In this document: in pieces, positions 1 to 9,201 of the stretch
Layout: each line of letters opens with the position of its first letter
How positions within the stretch are numbered: position 1 is the first letter of the stretch
Origin: Clostridium sp. CX1
GTDB lineage: Bacteria > Bacillota > Clostridia > Clostridiales > Clostridiaceae
Assembly (NCBI RefSeq): GCF_025398335.1
Contig: NZ_JAODOO010000005.1
Coordinates: forward strand, 124,001 to 188,000
DNA: 64,000 nucleotides
Reading direction: 5' to 3'
Notes under the pieces: generated by a model
Told to the model about the DNA's origin: nothing
Databases searched by the model: none
Seen by the model: the letters and a program-made list of their open reading frames with translations, nothing else
Made by a program: the position numbers and the translations under genes

Positions 1-728
1 CCCTTAGCGTCCTTTAATGGAGTGTCCTCATTGGGAATAAATGGTCCTATCCCAATCATATCAGCTTCTATTTCTTTAAAAAATATTATGTCATCTGCTA
101 AAGATTCTACAGTTTGTCCAGGAAGTCCAACTAAGCACCCTGAACCAACTTCGTAACCTAACTTTCTCAGTTCCTTAAGACATCTTATTCTTTCCTCATG
201 ACTCATGCCTGGGTCCATGTCTTCATATAGTTTTTTATCTGTAGTTTCTATTCTTATTAAATACCTATCTGCTCCAGCCTCTTTATATGCCTTATAATCC
301 TCAAAACTTTTTTCGCCTATACTTAGCGTAAGTGCAATATCAAGTTTCTTAATTTCTTGAATTATATATGTCATCTTATCTAAAGTATAATATTCATCTT
401 CGCCAGACTGCATTACTACAGTTTTATATCCATAATCTACAGCCTTTCTAGCTAGTTCTATTATTTCATCTGGTTCCAATCTATATCTTTTTACATTGCT
501 ATTTGAGGCTCTTAATCCGCAGTATAAACAGTTTCTTTTACATATGTTGGAAAATTCTATTAATCCTCTTAAATGAACCTCATCTCCTACATACTCAGTT
601 CTAATTCTATCCGCTGCTCTAAAAAGCTCTTCGTTATAAGTATCATCTTGTAAAAGCTGCACTATTTCACATTTGTTTAAATTATGAGTTTCTTCTGCTT
701 TTTTTATTAACTCTAAGTTTCTATCCAT
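1..728 (-). CDS. hydE: [FeFe]-hydrogenase H-cluster radical SAM maturase HydE (3' end outside window)
   Basis: Radical SAM enzyme that helps build the dithiolate-bridged 2Fe subcluster of [FeFe] hydrogenase. The translation from ATG at 728 begins MDRNLELIKKAEE and carries the radical-SAM cluster motif CKRNCLYCG about 60 residues in, followed by family-typical segments GLRASNSNVKRYRLEP and GCLVGLPGQT. The reading frame stays open to base 1, so about 242 residues are visible and the C-terminus is missing. A purine-rich AAGAAAGGA lies upstream of the ATG. HydE is known from anaerobic hydrogen-producing bacteria, which fits the clostridial setting; hydF and hydG are not in the window. BioB/PylB-like relatives are the alternative, but the sequence reads as HydE. 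Confidence 0.9.
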   Translation of the reverse strand, partial: MDRNLELIKKAEETHNLNKCEIVQLLQDDTYNEELFRAADRIRTEYVGDEVHLRGLIEFSNICKRNCLYCGLRASNSNVKRYRLEPDEIIELARKAVDYGYKTVVMQSGEDEYYTLDKMTYIIQEIKKLDIALTLSIGEKSFEDYKAYKEAGADRYLIRIETTDKKLYEDMDPGMSHEERIRCLKELRKLGYEVGSGCLVGLPGQTVESLADDIIFFKEIEADMIGIGPFIPNEDTPLKDAK

Positions 729-822
729 AAGTATCTCACGATTCCTTTCTTACAAAATAATCACGACCATATATTTATTTTACACCAAGTTTTAACAACT
801 AACTATACAAATATTTTAAGCA

Positions 823-867
823 ATAGAATCTAAAAAATTACTTGTGCCGTATTTTTTTAGATTCTAT
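823..867. repeat. 16-bp inverted repeat between hydE and helD
   Basis: Left arm 823-838 (ATAGAATCTAAAAAAT) and right arm 851-867 form a hairpin with one bulged base and a 12-nt loop. It lies between the helD terminator and the hydE start. On neither strand is it followed by a clean U-tract, so terminator function is uncertain; it may be a back-up terminator or a structured hydE leader. Confidence 0.5.
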
Positions 868-875
868 AAACAAAT

Positions 876-905
876 AAAAAAGCTTTCATAAGTGAAAGCT
901 TTTTT
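876..905 (-). terminator. Rho-independent terminator after helD
   Basis: Stem AGCTTTCA (881-888) pairs with TGAAAGCT (893-900) around a 4-nt loop. It is flanked by A-runs and T-runs on both sides, so it could work in both directions. It overlaps the helD stop at 904. Confidence 0.85.
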
Positions 906-3039
906 ATTTAATCGAGGAAGTTTTATATACATATAATTCATGTAATGCTCGTGTAGTCATAACATATTTTAATTTATTCTCTTTATTATCCAGGTTTTCA
1001 TCAGTATCTACCAGTAAAACACAGTCAAACTCTAAGCCTTTCGCAAAGTAGCTAGGAAGTATTACCTCTCCACTAGAGTATATAATATCCTCCCTATTTA
1101 TAACTTTTATATGAGCTTTACTTTTTATTAGATTACCTAAAATTTCTGTCTCTTTTAAGTCTTTACAAACAACAGCTATACTTTCATAACCCTTCTCTTT
1201 TAATTTTATAATATTATCTATTAATTTGTCTACAAGATTATTTACGTCATTTACCTGTTTTTCCACTACTTCTTCACCATTTCTAACTAAAGGAATGGTT
1301 TTATCGCCTTTTAAATACTTATTTGCATAATCAATTATTTCTTTTGTAGAGCGATAGCTTCTAGAAAGCTTAAATTTATGGATATCCAAGTCTGGCAAAA
1401 TATTTTCTAAGTCTGTCATAGGAACTAATCCTTTGATAGGGGTTATTCTTTGATTACTATCTCCAACTACTGTTAAAGACTTGCATCCAGTAAGTTCTTT
1501 TAAAATAATAAATTGAAGAGCTGAGTAATCTTGTGCTTCATCTATTACTATATGTTTTATTTCTTTTTTATATTTTAAACCCTCTAACTTAATTTTTAAG
1601 TATATAATAGCTGATAAATCATCATAGGTTAAGGTTTTCTCATTATTAAATCTATTATATGCCTGTATGACATCTGGATTAGCTATCCAACCTAAGTTAG
1701 TTTTTATTCTTATTACTTCCTGTATAGTTTCTCTTATTCTGTTTCTTCTTACAAATTCTAAATGATTCCGTTGAATCTTTAATTCTGTTTCAGATAGATT
1801 TTTGATAGCCTCTTCATATTCTCTTTTTATTTCTCTTACTATATTGTCTCTTTCATCCCTAATTTTTGAATATATAATTCTTTTTATTTTTTTACTTCTT
1901 CTAAATAAAGGCATATCCTTAAAGTGCTCTTTAAACATCTGATTAATCTCACTGCTTTCAACAATAACCCTATCATAAAACTTAACATCTTCTATCTTAA
2001 ATTGCTGATATTCCAATTCTTTTATAAAATTATCTAGCTGTTTACAATAATCTAAAGAATGCTTATATGCTATATCTTCTTTAAATTCTTCATTTTCCCC
2101 TAATACTTTTTCCATATAATCTTTAAAACTCATTATATTATCTAATTCTAGAAGTTCCATAGCAAAATCTCTAAATGTAGTTTGTTTTACTCCTACCTCA
2201 CCAAGGGTAGGTAAAACCATAGATATATAATCCATAAATATACTATTAGGACCAAGGATTAGAACTTTGTCTTGAAGAATGTTTCTATAATTATATAGTA
2301 AATAAGCAACTCTATGCAGTGCTATAGTTGTCTTTCCACTACCAGCTGCTCCATCTACTATGGTAGCTTGTGTTCTTGGCTGCCTTATTATAGTATCCTG
2401 CTCAGCTTGTATAGTCATTACAATATCCTTTAATTTATCTACTGCACTCTTACTTAAAACCATTTGTAAAATTTCGTCTTTTACATCAATATCGGAATCA
2501 AACATTCCTGTCATTTTTCCTCTTTTTATAACAAACTGTCTTTTCGATAAGATATCTGCCTCCACCTCTCCTATAGGTGCCTTATAGGTAGTTTTACCAA
2601 GCTTACCAGCGTAAAATAATGATGATATAGGAGATCTCCAGTCTATTATAACAGGCTCATAATCCTCTTCCTTAGTCATCCCAAATCTGCCTATATATAT
2701 GGTTTCATTGCCGAACTTATCCTCAAAGTTTACTTTACCAAAGTAAGGGGAACTACTTAAAATAGTAAGTTCCTTTAGCTTTCTGTCTATAAGCTTATAA
2801 TACTCTTCTTTAGCAAAGGCCTCATGATCAAAGTATTCCGCTACCTTGTCTTCATCATCTTTATATTCATCAATAGCATTTTTTCTTAGGTTCACTATAT
2901 ACTGGGTTACTTCTTTTCTCTTATCTATAAAACTTAAAGTCTGGCTTTTAATTTCATCAAGAACTACTTCTAACTTTTCTTTTTCTAAGTTAAGCTCTAT
3001 TTCCCTTCTTAATTCCTTTTCTAATTCACTGTTATCCAT
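904..3039 (-). CDS. helD: HelD-like superfamily 1 helicase, RNA polymerase recycling factor
   Basis: SF1 (UvrD/Rep-like) ATPase of 711 aa. A long N-terminal coiled-coil-like arm rich in E and K (residues 1-110) precedes the Walker A motif GAAGSGKTT near residue 233. The Walker B/DEAQ motif IVIDEAQDYSALQ lies near residue 500 and helicase motif QRITPI near 530. In Bacillus and mycobacteria, HelD proteins insert into RNA polymerase and strip stalled complexes from DNA; the long N-terminal arm supports HelD over a true UvrD. Start ATG at 3039 has a GGAG site 9 nt away. The gene follows ftsH by only 26 nt, so the two are probably co-transcribed. Clostridial HelD is shorter than B. subtilis HelD (about 770 aa). 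Confidence 0.85.
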   Translation of the reverse strand: MDNSELEKELRREIELNLEKEKLEVVLDEIKSQTLSFIDKRKEVTQYIVNLRKNAIDEYKDDEDKVAEYFDHEAFAKEEYYKLIDRKLKELTILSSSPYFGKVNFEDKFGNETIYIGRFGMTKEEDYEPVIIDWRSPISSLFYAGKLGKTTYKAPIGEVEADILSKRQFVIKRGKMTGMFDSDIDVKDEILQMVLSKSAVDKLKDIVMTIQAEQDTIIRQPRTQATIVDGAAGSGKTTIALHRVAYLLYNYRNILQDKVLILGPNSIFMDYISMVLPTLGEVGVKQTTFRDFAMELLELDNIMSFKDYMEKVLGENEEFKEDIAYKHSLDYCKQLDNFIKELEYQQFKIEDVKFYDRVIVESSEINQMFKEHFKDMPLFRRSKKIKRIIYSKIRDERDNIVREIKREYEEAIKNLSETELKIQRNHLEFVRRNRIRETIQEVIRIKTNLGWIANPDVIQAYNRFNNEKTLTYDDLSAIIYLKIKLEGLKYKKEIKHIVIDEAQDYSALQFIILKELTGCKSLTVVGDSNQRITPIKGLVPMTDLENILPDLDIHKFKLSRSYRSTKEIIDYANKYLKGDKTIPLVRNGEEVVEKQVNDVNNLVDKLIDNIIKLKEKGYESIAVVCKDLKETEILGNLIKSKAHIKVINREDIIYSSGEVILPSYFAKGLEFDCVLLVDTDENLDNKENKLKYVMTTRALHELYVYKTSSIK

Positions 3040-3065
3040 AATTTAAATCTCCATCCTACTATTAA

Positions 3066-4928
3066 TTATTGATTATCAGAATCTGCTTCGGAAGATTTAT
3101 CTTCTTTATTTTGATCATATCCATTAACCATTGACATAAACTCATCACCCATAAGTGTCTCTTTTTCTAAAAGTCTCTCTGATATCTTAGTTAATAATTC
3201 TCTGTTATTCTTAAGCAATTCTTTAGCCTTATCATGGGCTTCTCTTATTATCTTTAAGGTTTCTTCATCTATAACTGCTGCAGTCTCTGCACTGCAATTT
3301 TGAACTGGTCTTCCATCTAAATATCTATTTTGAATAGATTCCAAGCCCATCATATCGAATCTGTCTGTCATTCCGTACATGGTAACCATACTTCTTGCTG
3401 TCTGAGTTGCTCTCTCTATGTCATTGGCTGCTCCAGTAGACATTGAATTAAACTCAATTTCTTCTGCTGCTCTTCCACCTAGCATAACACAGATTTGTTC
3501 GATCATCTCTTCTTTAGTTATAAGATACTTTTCCTCTGCTGGAAGCTGCATAGTATAACCTAACGCACCCATAGTTCTCGGTACTATAGTGATTTTATGA
3601 ACAGGATCTGTATTTTCCAATAAAGCTGCTACTAGTGCATGACCGACTTCGTGGAAGGCTACAGCCCTTTTTTCTTTACCTGATAGTATTCTATCTTTCT
3701 TCTCTTTACCTGCAATAATTACTTCTACTGCATCTTCTAAATCTTCTTGAATTACTTCTTTTCTACGACTTTTTACAGCTCTTAAAGCTGCTTCATTTAT
3801 TATATTTGCTAAGTCAGCCCCTACTGCTCCTGGGGTTCCCTTTGCAACAGCAGTTAAATCCACATCTTTTGACACCTTAACTCCCTTTGAATGAACCTTT
3901 AATATCTCTTCTCTACCCTTTAAGTCTGGTCTATCAACTATTACTCTTCTATCAAATCTTCCTGGTCTTAAAAGTGCTTTATCTAATACTTCTGGTCTAT
4001 TAGTTGCAGCTAAAATTACAACTCCTTTAGAGGAATCAAAACCATCCATCTCTGCTAGAAGCTGATTCAAAGTCTGTTCTCTCTCATCATTTCCAGCAAT
4101 GTTCCCCTCTCTACTTTTACCTATAGCGTCAATTTCGTCTATAAACACTATGCATGGAGCCTTATCTTGCGCTTGTTGGAACAAATCTCTCACTCTAGAT
4201 GCTCCCATGCCTACAAACATTTCTACAAAGGCTGAACCTGATATAGAGAAAAATGGAACCTTTGCTTCTCCTGCTACCGCCTTCGCAAGAAGAGTTTTTC
4301 CCGTTCCTGGAGGTCCTACTAATAATGCTCCCTTAGGAAGTTTCGCTCCTATATCCGTGTACTTTTGAGGATTGTGAAGAAAGTCCACTATCTCAACTAA
4401 AGATTCCTTAGCCTCCTCCTGTCCAGCTACATCATCAAAAGTTACTCCTGTTTCACTTTCAGCATATATCTTTGCAGTGTTTTTACCAAAGGACATCACT
4501 CCACTGCCCATCTTCTTATCTATTCTTCCAAAGAGTAGTCGTCCAAGGAACATAAAAATTAAAATTGGTAATATCCAGTTGATGAAAAAGTTTCTTAACG
4601 GACTGTTCTCCTGTGGTGCTCCACCATACTTAATTTTGGCAGTATCCAGTTTCTTGATTAAATCTGGATCATCTACCCTTTCAGTATATAGTATTTTACT
4701 CTTTTCTCCTTCTTTTGCTTTAGGAACAATAATCAACTTATCCCTAGCTATCTGCACTTCCTCTATTTTACTTGCATTTATGTAGTTTATAAACTCACTA
4801 TATTTTATGTGCTGTGTTTTTAGGTTTACTACATAGTCATTTAAAATAAAGATTATGATAGCTACGGCTATGGCATAGTATATTCCATACTTAAACTTAT
4901 TACTATCAAACTTATTCTTATTGAACAT
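3066..4928 (-). CDS. ftsH: ATP-dependent zinc metalloprotease FtsH
   Basis: Membrane-anchored AAA+ protease that degrades misfolded membrane proteins and regulators. It is 620 aa: TM1 at about 13-31, an external loop, TM2 at about 113-131, an AAA module with Walker A GPPGTGKT and Walker B CIVFIDEIDAIG, then an M41 peptidase domain. The zinc motif is HEVGH; E. coli FtsH has HEAGH, and the HExxH core is intact. The acidic hydrophilic tail is short. ATG at 4928 is preceded by a GGAGGA site. helD follows 26 nt downstream and pepV lies upstream behind a terminator. Confidence 0.96.
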   Translation of the reverse strand: MFNKNKFDSNKFKYGIYYAIAVAIIIFILNDYVVNLKTQHIKYSEFINYINASKIEEVQIARDKLIIVPKAKEGEKSKILYTERVDDPDLIKKLDTAKIKYGGAPQENSPLRNFFINWILPILIFMFLGRLLFGRIDKKMGSGVMSFGKNTAKIYAESETGVTFDDVAGQEEAKESLVEIVDFLHNPQKYTDIGAKLPKGALLVGPPGTGKTLLAKAVAGEAKVPFFSISGSAFVEMFVGMGASRVRDLFQQAQDKAPCIVFIDEIDAIGKSREGNIAGNDEREQTLNQLLAEMDGFDSSKGVVILAATNRPEVLDKALLRPGRFDRRVIVDRPDLKGREEILKVHSKGVKVSKDVDLTAVAKGTPGAVGADLANIINEAALRAVKSRRKEVIQEDLEDAVEVIIAGKEKKDRILSGKEKRAVAFHEVGHALVAALLENTDPVHKITIVPRTMGALGYTMQLPAEEKYLITKEEMIEQICVMLGGRAAEEIEFNSMSTGAANDIERATQTARSMVTMYGMTDRFDMMGLESIQNRYLDGRPVQNCSAETAAVIDEETLKIIREAHDKAKELLKNNRELLTKISERLLEKETLMGDEFMSMVNGYDQNKEDKSSEADSDNQ

Positions 4929-4967
4929 ATTTATCCTCCATGTAAATTGTTATTAAATTATAATTAT

Positions 4968-4976
4968 ATTATAACA
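4968..4976 (-). promoter_or_regulatory. Probable extended -10 promoter of ftsH
   Basis: On the minus strand TGTTATAAT (TGn plus TATAAT) lies about 40 nt upstream of the ftsH ATG. The -35 region is poor, as allowed for extended -10 promoters. The rest of the 4929-5155 gap is AT-rich with no coding signal. Confidence 0.45.
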
Positions 4977-5155
4977 ATAAATATTCTTTTACCTATAGTG
5001 TTTACAAATTATTTTAAAGTATTTTTTTATTTATATATATTTTTATTTATAAATATCTACTATGATATATATTTGCAATTTTTATTGAGCTTATAGTATA
5101 TCCTTAACATTTAAGATGCTTTTATCCACTAACTTCTTGAAAGATAAAATAAAGA

Positions 5156-5189
5156 AAGAATGAGAATCACTACATGTACTCTCATTCTT
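5156..5189 (-). terminator. Terminator after pepV
   Basis: Ten-base perfect arms, AAGAATGAGA (5156-5165) and TCTCATTCTT (5180-5189), with a 14-nt loop. On the minus strand a T-rich tract follows. It sits 6 nt past the pepV stop. Confidence 0.8.
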
Positions 5190-5195
5190 AATATA

Positions 5196-6587
5196 TTATT
5201 TAGCTAATTCGTATATTGCCTTAGCATATATCTTAGCATTAAGTATTAAATCTTCTACTTTTATATATTCATTAGGTTGGTGTATAGGATCTTCTTCCCC
5301 TGGGAATAATGGTCCAAACGCTACCGTATTTGGCATTGCCTTTGCGTATGTTCCACCACCTATAGCTAGAAGGGTTGCTTCATTTCCTGTTTGCTCCTTA
5401 TAAACCTTCTGTAGAGTTTTAATTAGGAAATGATCTGCTGGGAAGTATAAAGGCTCGTCATGATCCATATTTTCAACTCTTATACCTGCTTTTTCTATTT
5501 TTTCATTAAATGGATTTATCATGTCCTCAAATTTAAATGTAACAGGATATCTTAAGTTAAGAGCCATGGTAACCTTGTTCTCATTCATATCTACTGTACC
5601 TACATTAAATGTAAGTTTGCCGGATTCTTTATCCTCAAGACCTATTCCAAAGGATTCTCCGTTTACTTCCATTCCTATATATGTATTTAAAAACTTTATA
5701 AAAGCAGCTGTATCATTATCTCCTAATGAAAGTCCTCCTAAAAGCTTAAACATTTGCATTATAGCATTTTTTCCTATCTCAGGAACACTGCCGTGAGCAG
5801 ACACACCTACAGATTTTACTATTACTAGATCATCCTTAATTTCCGCTTTTATATCATATCCACTACTTACTGCAAAACTTTCTGTTAATTTAATAATTTC
5901 AGAAGGATTTTTAGCCTCTATTGCTGCCTCACAGTAATCAGGAACTACATTTGCCCTAGTTCCACCTTTAACATATTTTATTCTAACATCACTGTTTTCT
6001 CTGTTATTTAAATCCTTTACTATATCAAAAACTGTCAAACCTTTTTCTGCATAAATTATTGGATACTCTGCGTCTGGTGTAAAGCCTGCTATAGGTGCCT
6101 TTTCTCTTTGTAAATAATATGCAATATCTTCTGAACCAGTCTCTTCGTCAGTACCGAATATTATTCTTACCTTCTTTGAAAGTGGAAGTTTTAAATCTTT
6201 AATAGCTTTTAAGCCATATAGAGCAGACATGATAGGTCCCTTGTCATCCATAGTTCCTCTTCCGTACATTTTTCCGTCATGAATTTCAGCCCCATAAGGC
6301 GGGTGAATCCATCCATCTCCTTCTGGCACTACATCAAGATGAGCTAATACTGCAACATAGTCCTCACCTTCACCATATTCCGCATAACCTACATAGCCAT
6401 CCATATTTACTGTTTTAAATCCAAGTTCAGCAGATATTTCTAGGGCTCTATCTAAGGTCTTAGCAACACCTTCTCCAAAAGGCTTTCCTTCCTTTGCTTC
6501 CTCTTCAACACTTTTTATCTTTACAAGGTCCTGTGTAGATTTTATTATTTCTTCTCTTAGCTCCTCAATTCTTTCATTTAGTTCCAT
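5196..6587 (-). CDS. pepV: Dipeptidase PepV-like, M20 metallopeptidase
   Basis: Cytoplasmic di-zinc dipeptidase (Xaa-His dipeptidase type) of 463 aa, the usual length. Visible M20 motifs are AHLDVVPEGDGW (metal His and catalytic Asp), GRGTMDDKGP (bridging Asp) and GTDEETGSED (catalytic Glu and metal Glu). The lid domain lies between about residues 185 and 390 and the last metal His is in the C-terminal part near DPIHQPNEY. Start ATG at 6587 has an AGGGGG site 7 nt upstream. It is a single-gene unit bounded by terminators. Substrate choice among dipeptides cannot be read from the sequence. Confidence 0.9.
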   Translation of the reverse strand: MELNERIEELREEIIKSTQDLVKIKSVEEEAKEGKPFGEGVAKTLDRALEISAELGFKTVNMDGYVGYAEYGEGEDYVAVLAHLDVVPEGDGWIHPPYGAEIHDGKMYGRGTMDDKGPIMSALYGLKAIKDLKLPLSKKVRIIFGTDEETGSEDIAYYLQREKAPIAGFTPDAEYPIIYAEKGLTVFDIVKDLNNRENSDVRIKYVKGGTRANVVPDYCEAAIEAKNPSEIIKLTESFAVSSGYDIKAEIKDDLVIVKSVGVSAHGSVPEIGKNAIMQMFKLLGGLSLGDNDTAAFIKFLNTYIGMEVNGESFGIGLEDKESGKLTFNVGTVDMNENKVTMALNLRYPVTFKFEDMINPFNEKIEKAGIRVENMDHDEPLYFPADHFLIKTLQKVYKEQTGNEATLLAIGGGTYAKAMPNTVAFGPLFPGEEDPIHQPNEYIKVEDLILNAKIYAKAIYELAK

Positions 6588-6639
6588 AAAACTACCCCCT
6601 AGCTTTTTACTATATAAAAGTTTTATTTTCTCAGAAAAT

Positions 6640-6663
6640 ACGCCATAGTAAAAACTATGACGT
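6640..6663 (-). terminator. Terminator after proS
   Basis: Arms ACGCCATAGT (6640-6649) and ACTATGACGT (6654-6663), with one G-U/mismatch position and a 4-nt loop. TTTTC follows on the minus strand, just past the proS stop. Confidence 0.75.
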
Positions 6664-6670
6664 TTGAATT

Positions 6671-8107
6671 TTAGTATGCTCTTCCCCAGTAAACTAATTG
6701 CTTAGCTTCTTTTCCACAGCAAATACATTTATCTGAAACATGCTCTTGATCGAATGGCATACATCTAGATGTTGCTCCTGTTTTCTCTCTGATGCTATCC
6801 TCACAATTTCTATCTCCACACCACATTGCTTTAATGAAACCTGGTTTATTTTCAATAGTATCCTTAAACTCTTCCATAGTAGTTGCTACATAAGTTTTTT
6901 CATCTCTTCTTCTTGTAGCTTCTTCTAACATTGAGTTGTGAATAGCGTCTAGCAACTCTTGAACTTTTGTTTCAAGCTCATCTAATGAAACCATTATTTT
7001 TTCTCTATTGTCTCTTCTTACTAATACTGCCTGATTTTTTTCTATATCTTTTGGACCGATTTCTAGTCTTAATGGAATACCTTTCATTTCATATTCACTA
7101 AACTTCCAGCCTGGCATCTTATCACTGTCATCAAGCTTCACTCTTGCAACCTTAGCTAATCTTTCTTTTAACTCTGCTGCCTTTTCAAGTACTCCTTCTT
7201 TATGTTGTGCAACAGGAATAATTATTACTTGAGTTGGTGCAATTCTTGGTGGTAATTTAAAACCACTGTCATCACCATGAACCATTATTATTGCACCAAT
7301 TAATCTTGTGGTTACTGCCCATGTAGTATAATGTGGATATTCTAACTTTCCGTTTCTGTCTGAGAATTTTATATCAAATGCCTTTGAGAAGTTTTGACCA
7401 AGGTAGTGTGAAGTACCTGCTTGTAGTGCTTTTCCATCGTACATTAAGCTTTCTATTGTGTAAGTATCATCTGCACCAGCAAACTTCTCTTTTTCAGTCT
7501 TTTTACCCATAACTACTGGCATTGCTAACATATCTTCACATAATCTAGAATACATATTTAATATTTTAAGTGCATGGCCTTCAGCTTCATTCTTTGTTTC
7601 ATGAATTGTGTGTCCCTCTTGCCATAAGAATTCTGTTGTTCTTAAGAAAGGTCTAGTTGTCTTTTCCCATCTTACTACTGAGCACCATTGGTTATATAAC
7701 TTTGGTAAATCCTTATAAGATTGCACGATCTTAGCATAGTGTTCACAGAATAGTGTTTCTGATGTTGGACGAACACATAATCTTTCCGCTAATTCATCAT
7801 CTCCACCATGAGTTACCCATGCAACTTCAGGTGCAAATCCTTCAACGTGGTCTTTTTCTTTTTGTAATAAATTTTCTGGTATAAACATTGGCATAGAAAC
7901 ATTTTCGTGTCCATACTCTTTGAGTTTTGTATCTACATATTTTTGTATGTTTTCCCAAATTGCATATCCATTAGGACGAATAATCATACATCCCTTAATA
8001 CTTGAGTAATCAGCTAACTCTGCTTTTTTAACGATATCAGTATACCACTGCGCAAAGTCTACATCCCTAGGTGTTATCTGTTCTACTAGTTTCTTTTCTT
8101 TTTCCAT
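6671..8107 (-). CDS. proS: Prolyl-tRNA synthetase, type 3 (archaeal/eukaryal-like)
   Basis: Charges tRNA-Pro. The 478-aa length, the C-terminal zinc-type domain with Cys at CGDRNCED and CICCG, and the tail ending VYWGRAY mark the ProS3 class, which lacks the editing insertion of E. coli ProS. Class II motifs are visible, including [13 protein letters not shown] and [12 protein letters not shown]. The frame is open for 23 codons further upstream, but ATG at 8107 follows a GGAGGA site at 7-nt spacing and matches family starts ([15 protein letters not shown]). A proline-type T-box leader precedes the gene, so tRNA-Pro charging should control it. Confidence 0.95.
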   Translation of the reverse strand: MEKEKKLVEQITPRDVDFAQWYTDIVKKAELADYSSIKGCMIIRPNGYAIWENIQKYVDTKLKEYGHENVSMPMFIPENLLQKEKDHVEGFAPEVAWVTHGGDDELAERLCVRPTSETLFCEHYAKIVQSYKDLPKLYNQWCSVVRWEKTTRPFLRTTEFLWQEGHTIHETKNEAEGHALKILNMYSRLCEDMLAMPVVMGKKTEKEKFAGADDTYTIESLMYDGKALQAGTSHYLGQNFSKAFDIKFSDRNGKLEYPHYTTWAVTTRLIGAIIMVHGDDSGFKLPPRIAPTQVIIIPVAQHKEGVLEKAAELKERLAKVARVKLDDSDKMPGWKFSEYEMKGIPLRLEIGPKDIEKNQAVLVRRDNREKIMVSLDELETKVQELLDAIHNSMLEEATRRRDEKTYVATTMEEFKDTIENKPGFIKAMWCGDRNCEDSIREKTGATSRCMPFDQEHVSDKCICCGKEAKQLVYWGRAY

Positions 8108-8176
8108 TTTTAATCCTCCTAATAAACTTATGTACTTGATATTAACATTTTTTACACTTTTTATAATTTTTAGCAA

Positions 8177-8425
8177 TAAAAAAAGCCCCTAATCCCTAAA
8201 AGGGACCGAAGCTAAATCGGCGGTACCACCCTGATTAATATATTCATAGTTTAAATATATTCACTCTTAATTCTTAACGGTAATTATCCGCTGTATCCTA
8301 CTACTACTTCAGTACAGAACTCCAAGGTAGGTTCAAAATCAAACTTTTAGGAAACTCTCACCTTACATTCCCTCTCTTTGAAAAGCTAAAAATTTTTACT
8401 AATCCTCTTCTTTGTATTTATAATA
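8177..8425 (-). promoter_or_regulatory. T-box riboswitch of proS, predicted specifier CCU (Pro)
   Basis: Minus-strand leader with the T-box sequence AGGGTGGTACCGCCG (about 8216-8230), which pairs with the uncharged tRNA 3' end. It is followed by the alternative terminator hairpin and a run of seven T at 8177-8214. In the Stem I specifier region the RNA reads GAACCUACCUUGGAG. The CCU at 8331-8329, followed by A, is the likely codon, as in other T-boxes where a purine follows the specifier. Uncharged tRNA-Pro should favour antitermination. The 5' boundary is approximate. Confidence 0.92.
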
Positions 8426-8450
8426 TTTTTACTTTTTAAACTTATTTTAT

Positions 8451-8479
8451 ATAATAAAATATAAAAACTTAATTGTCAA
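8451..8479 (-). promoter_or_regulatory. SigA-type promoter of the T-box/proS transcript
   Basis: Minus strand: -35 TTGACA (8479-8474), 17-nt spacer, -10 TATTAT (8456-8451). Transcription would start near 8444, just before the T-box leader. The rest of 8426-8548 shows no gene and no clear dedA terminator. Confidence 0.75.
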
Positions 8480-8548
8480 GGCTATAAGTTACTAAATATT
8501 TGAACTTTTATCTTAATCCTCTTTTTTCATACTCTTGTAGCTAATACT

Positions 8549-9172
8549 CTATTGTTTCACCTTAATTTTCTGTTTTCTTTTTGAAATCCATATTGTAGCA
8601 AAAACAATGGTAGATAATCCGATACCGGTGTATGTGATATTAGAGTATATATCCATAAATCTCAAAACCTCTTCCCAGGATTCTCCAAGTGAAGCTCCGG
8701 CCCAAACTAATATGATATTCCATATTAGCGTTCCCGCTATTGTTAGCGGTAAAAATACTCTGAATTTCATATTAGATATACCAGCTGGGATTGAAATCAA
8801 ACTTCGGATCAAAGGAATCATTCTACAGAAGAAAATAGTAAGATAACCGTAACGATTAAACCAGTTATTTGCTTTATGAACATCTTCAATTCTTACTCGT
8901 AGTATATGTCCCCATCGACCTATTATCTTTTCTAATCTATCAATGTTAAGCAGGCGTCCTATTCCATAAAGGATAACAGCACCAGCGGTAGACCCGGCTG
9001 TTGCATATGCTACTACCCCTAGAATTGTCATTTCCGTCCGTGTAGTCATAAATCCTCCAAAGGTAAGAATGACTTCTGAAGGAATCGGCGGAAAAACATT
9101 TTCTAAGGCTATTAAAAGAAATGTACCAAAGTAACCGAAGTTCTCCATTAGTTGTGTAATCCAATCTTTCAT
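8549..9172 (-). CDS. DedA family membrane protein (candidate undecaprenyl-phosphate flippase)
   Basis: Integral membrane protein of 207 aa, typical DedA length. Family features are the N-terminal segment ENVFPPIPSEVILTFGG (amphipathic re-entrant region with the acidic E and P residues), the central FFCRMIPLIRSLISIPAG with conserved Arg residues, and about 4-5 hydrophobic spans. Some DedA proteins (B. subtilis UptA) have been shown to recycle undecaprenyl phosphate across the membrane; others support proton-motive-force balance. ATG at 9172 has a GAGGA site, and the gene begins only 29 nt after the stop of the BceB-like permease. It therefore probably belongs to the bceAB transcript. A C55-P role here is inferred from that context. 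Confidence 0.9.
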   Translation of the reverse strand: MKDWITQLMENFGYFGTFLLIALENVFPPIPSEVILTFGGFMTTRTEMTILGVVAYATAGSTAGAVILYGIGRLLNIDRLEKIIGRWGHILRVRIEDVHKANNWFNRYGYLTIFFCRMIPLIRSLISIPAGISNMKFRVFLPLTIAGTLIWNIILVWAGASLGESWEEVLRFMDIYSNITYTGIGLSTIVFATIWISKRKQKIKVKQ

Positions 9173-9201
9173 ATTATTATCCTCTCATTTTCTTAAGTTT
9201 A

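Noticed and set aside
3066-4928. HEVGH instead of HEAGH in FtsH as a sign of inactivity
   Set aside because: The zinc-binding and catalytic HExxH residues are intact, and I recall HEVGH from other clostridial FtsH proteins.
8108-8176. Upstream in-frame extension of proS by 23 codons
   Set aside because: It lies between the T-box terminator and the GGAGGA site, lacks a ribosome site, and is absent from the family N-terminus.
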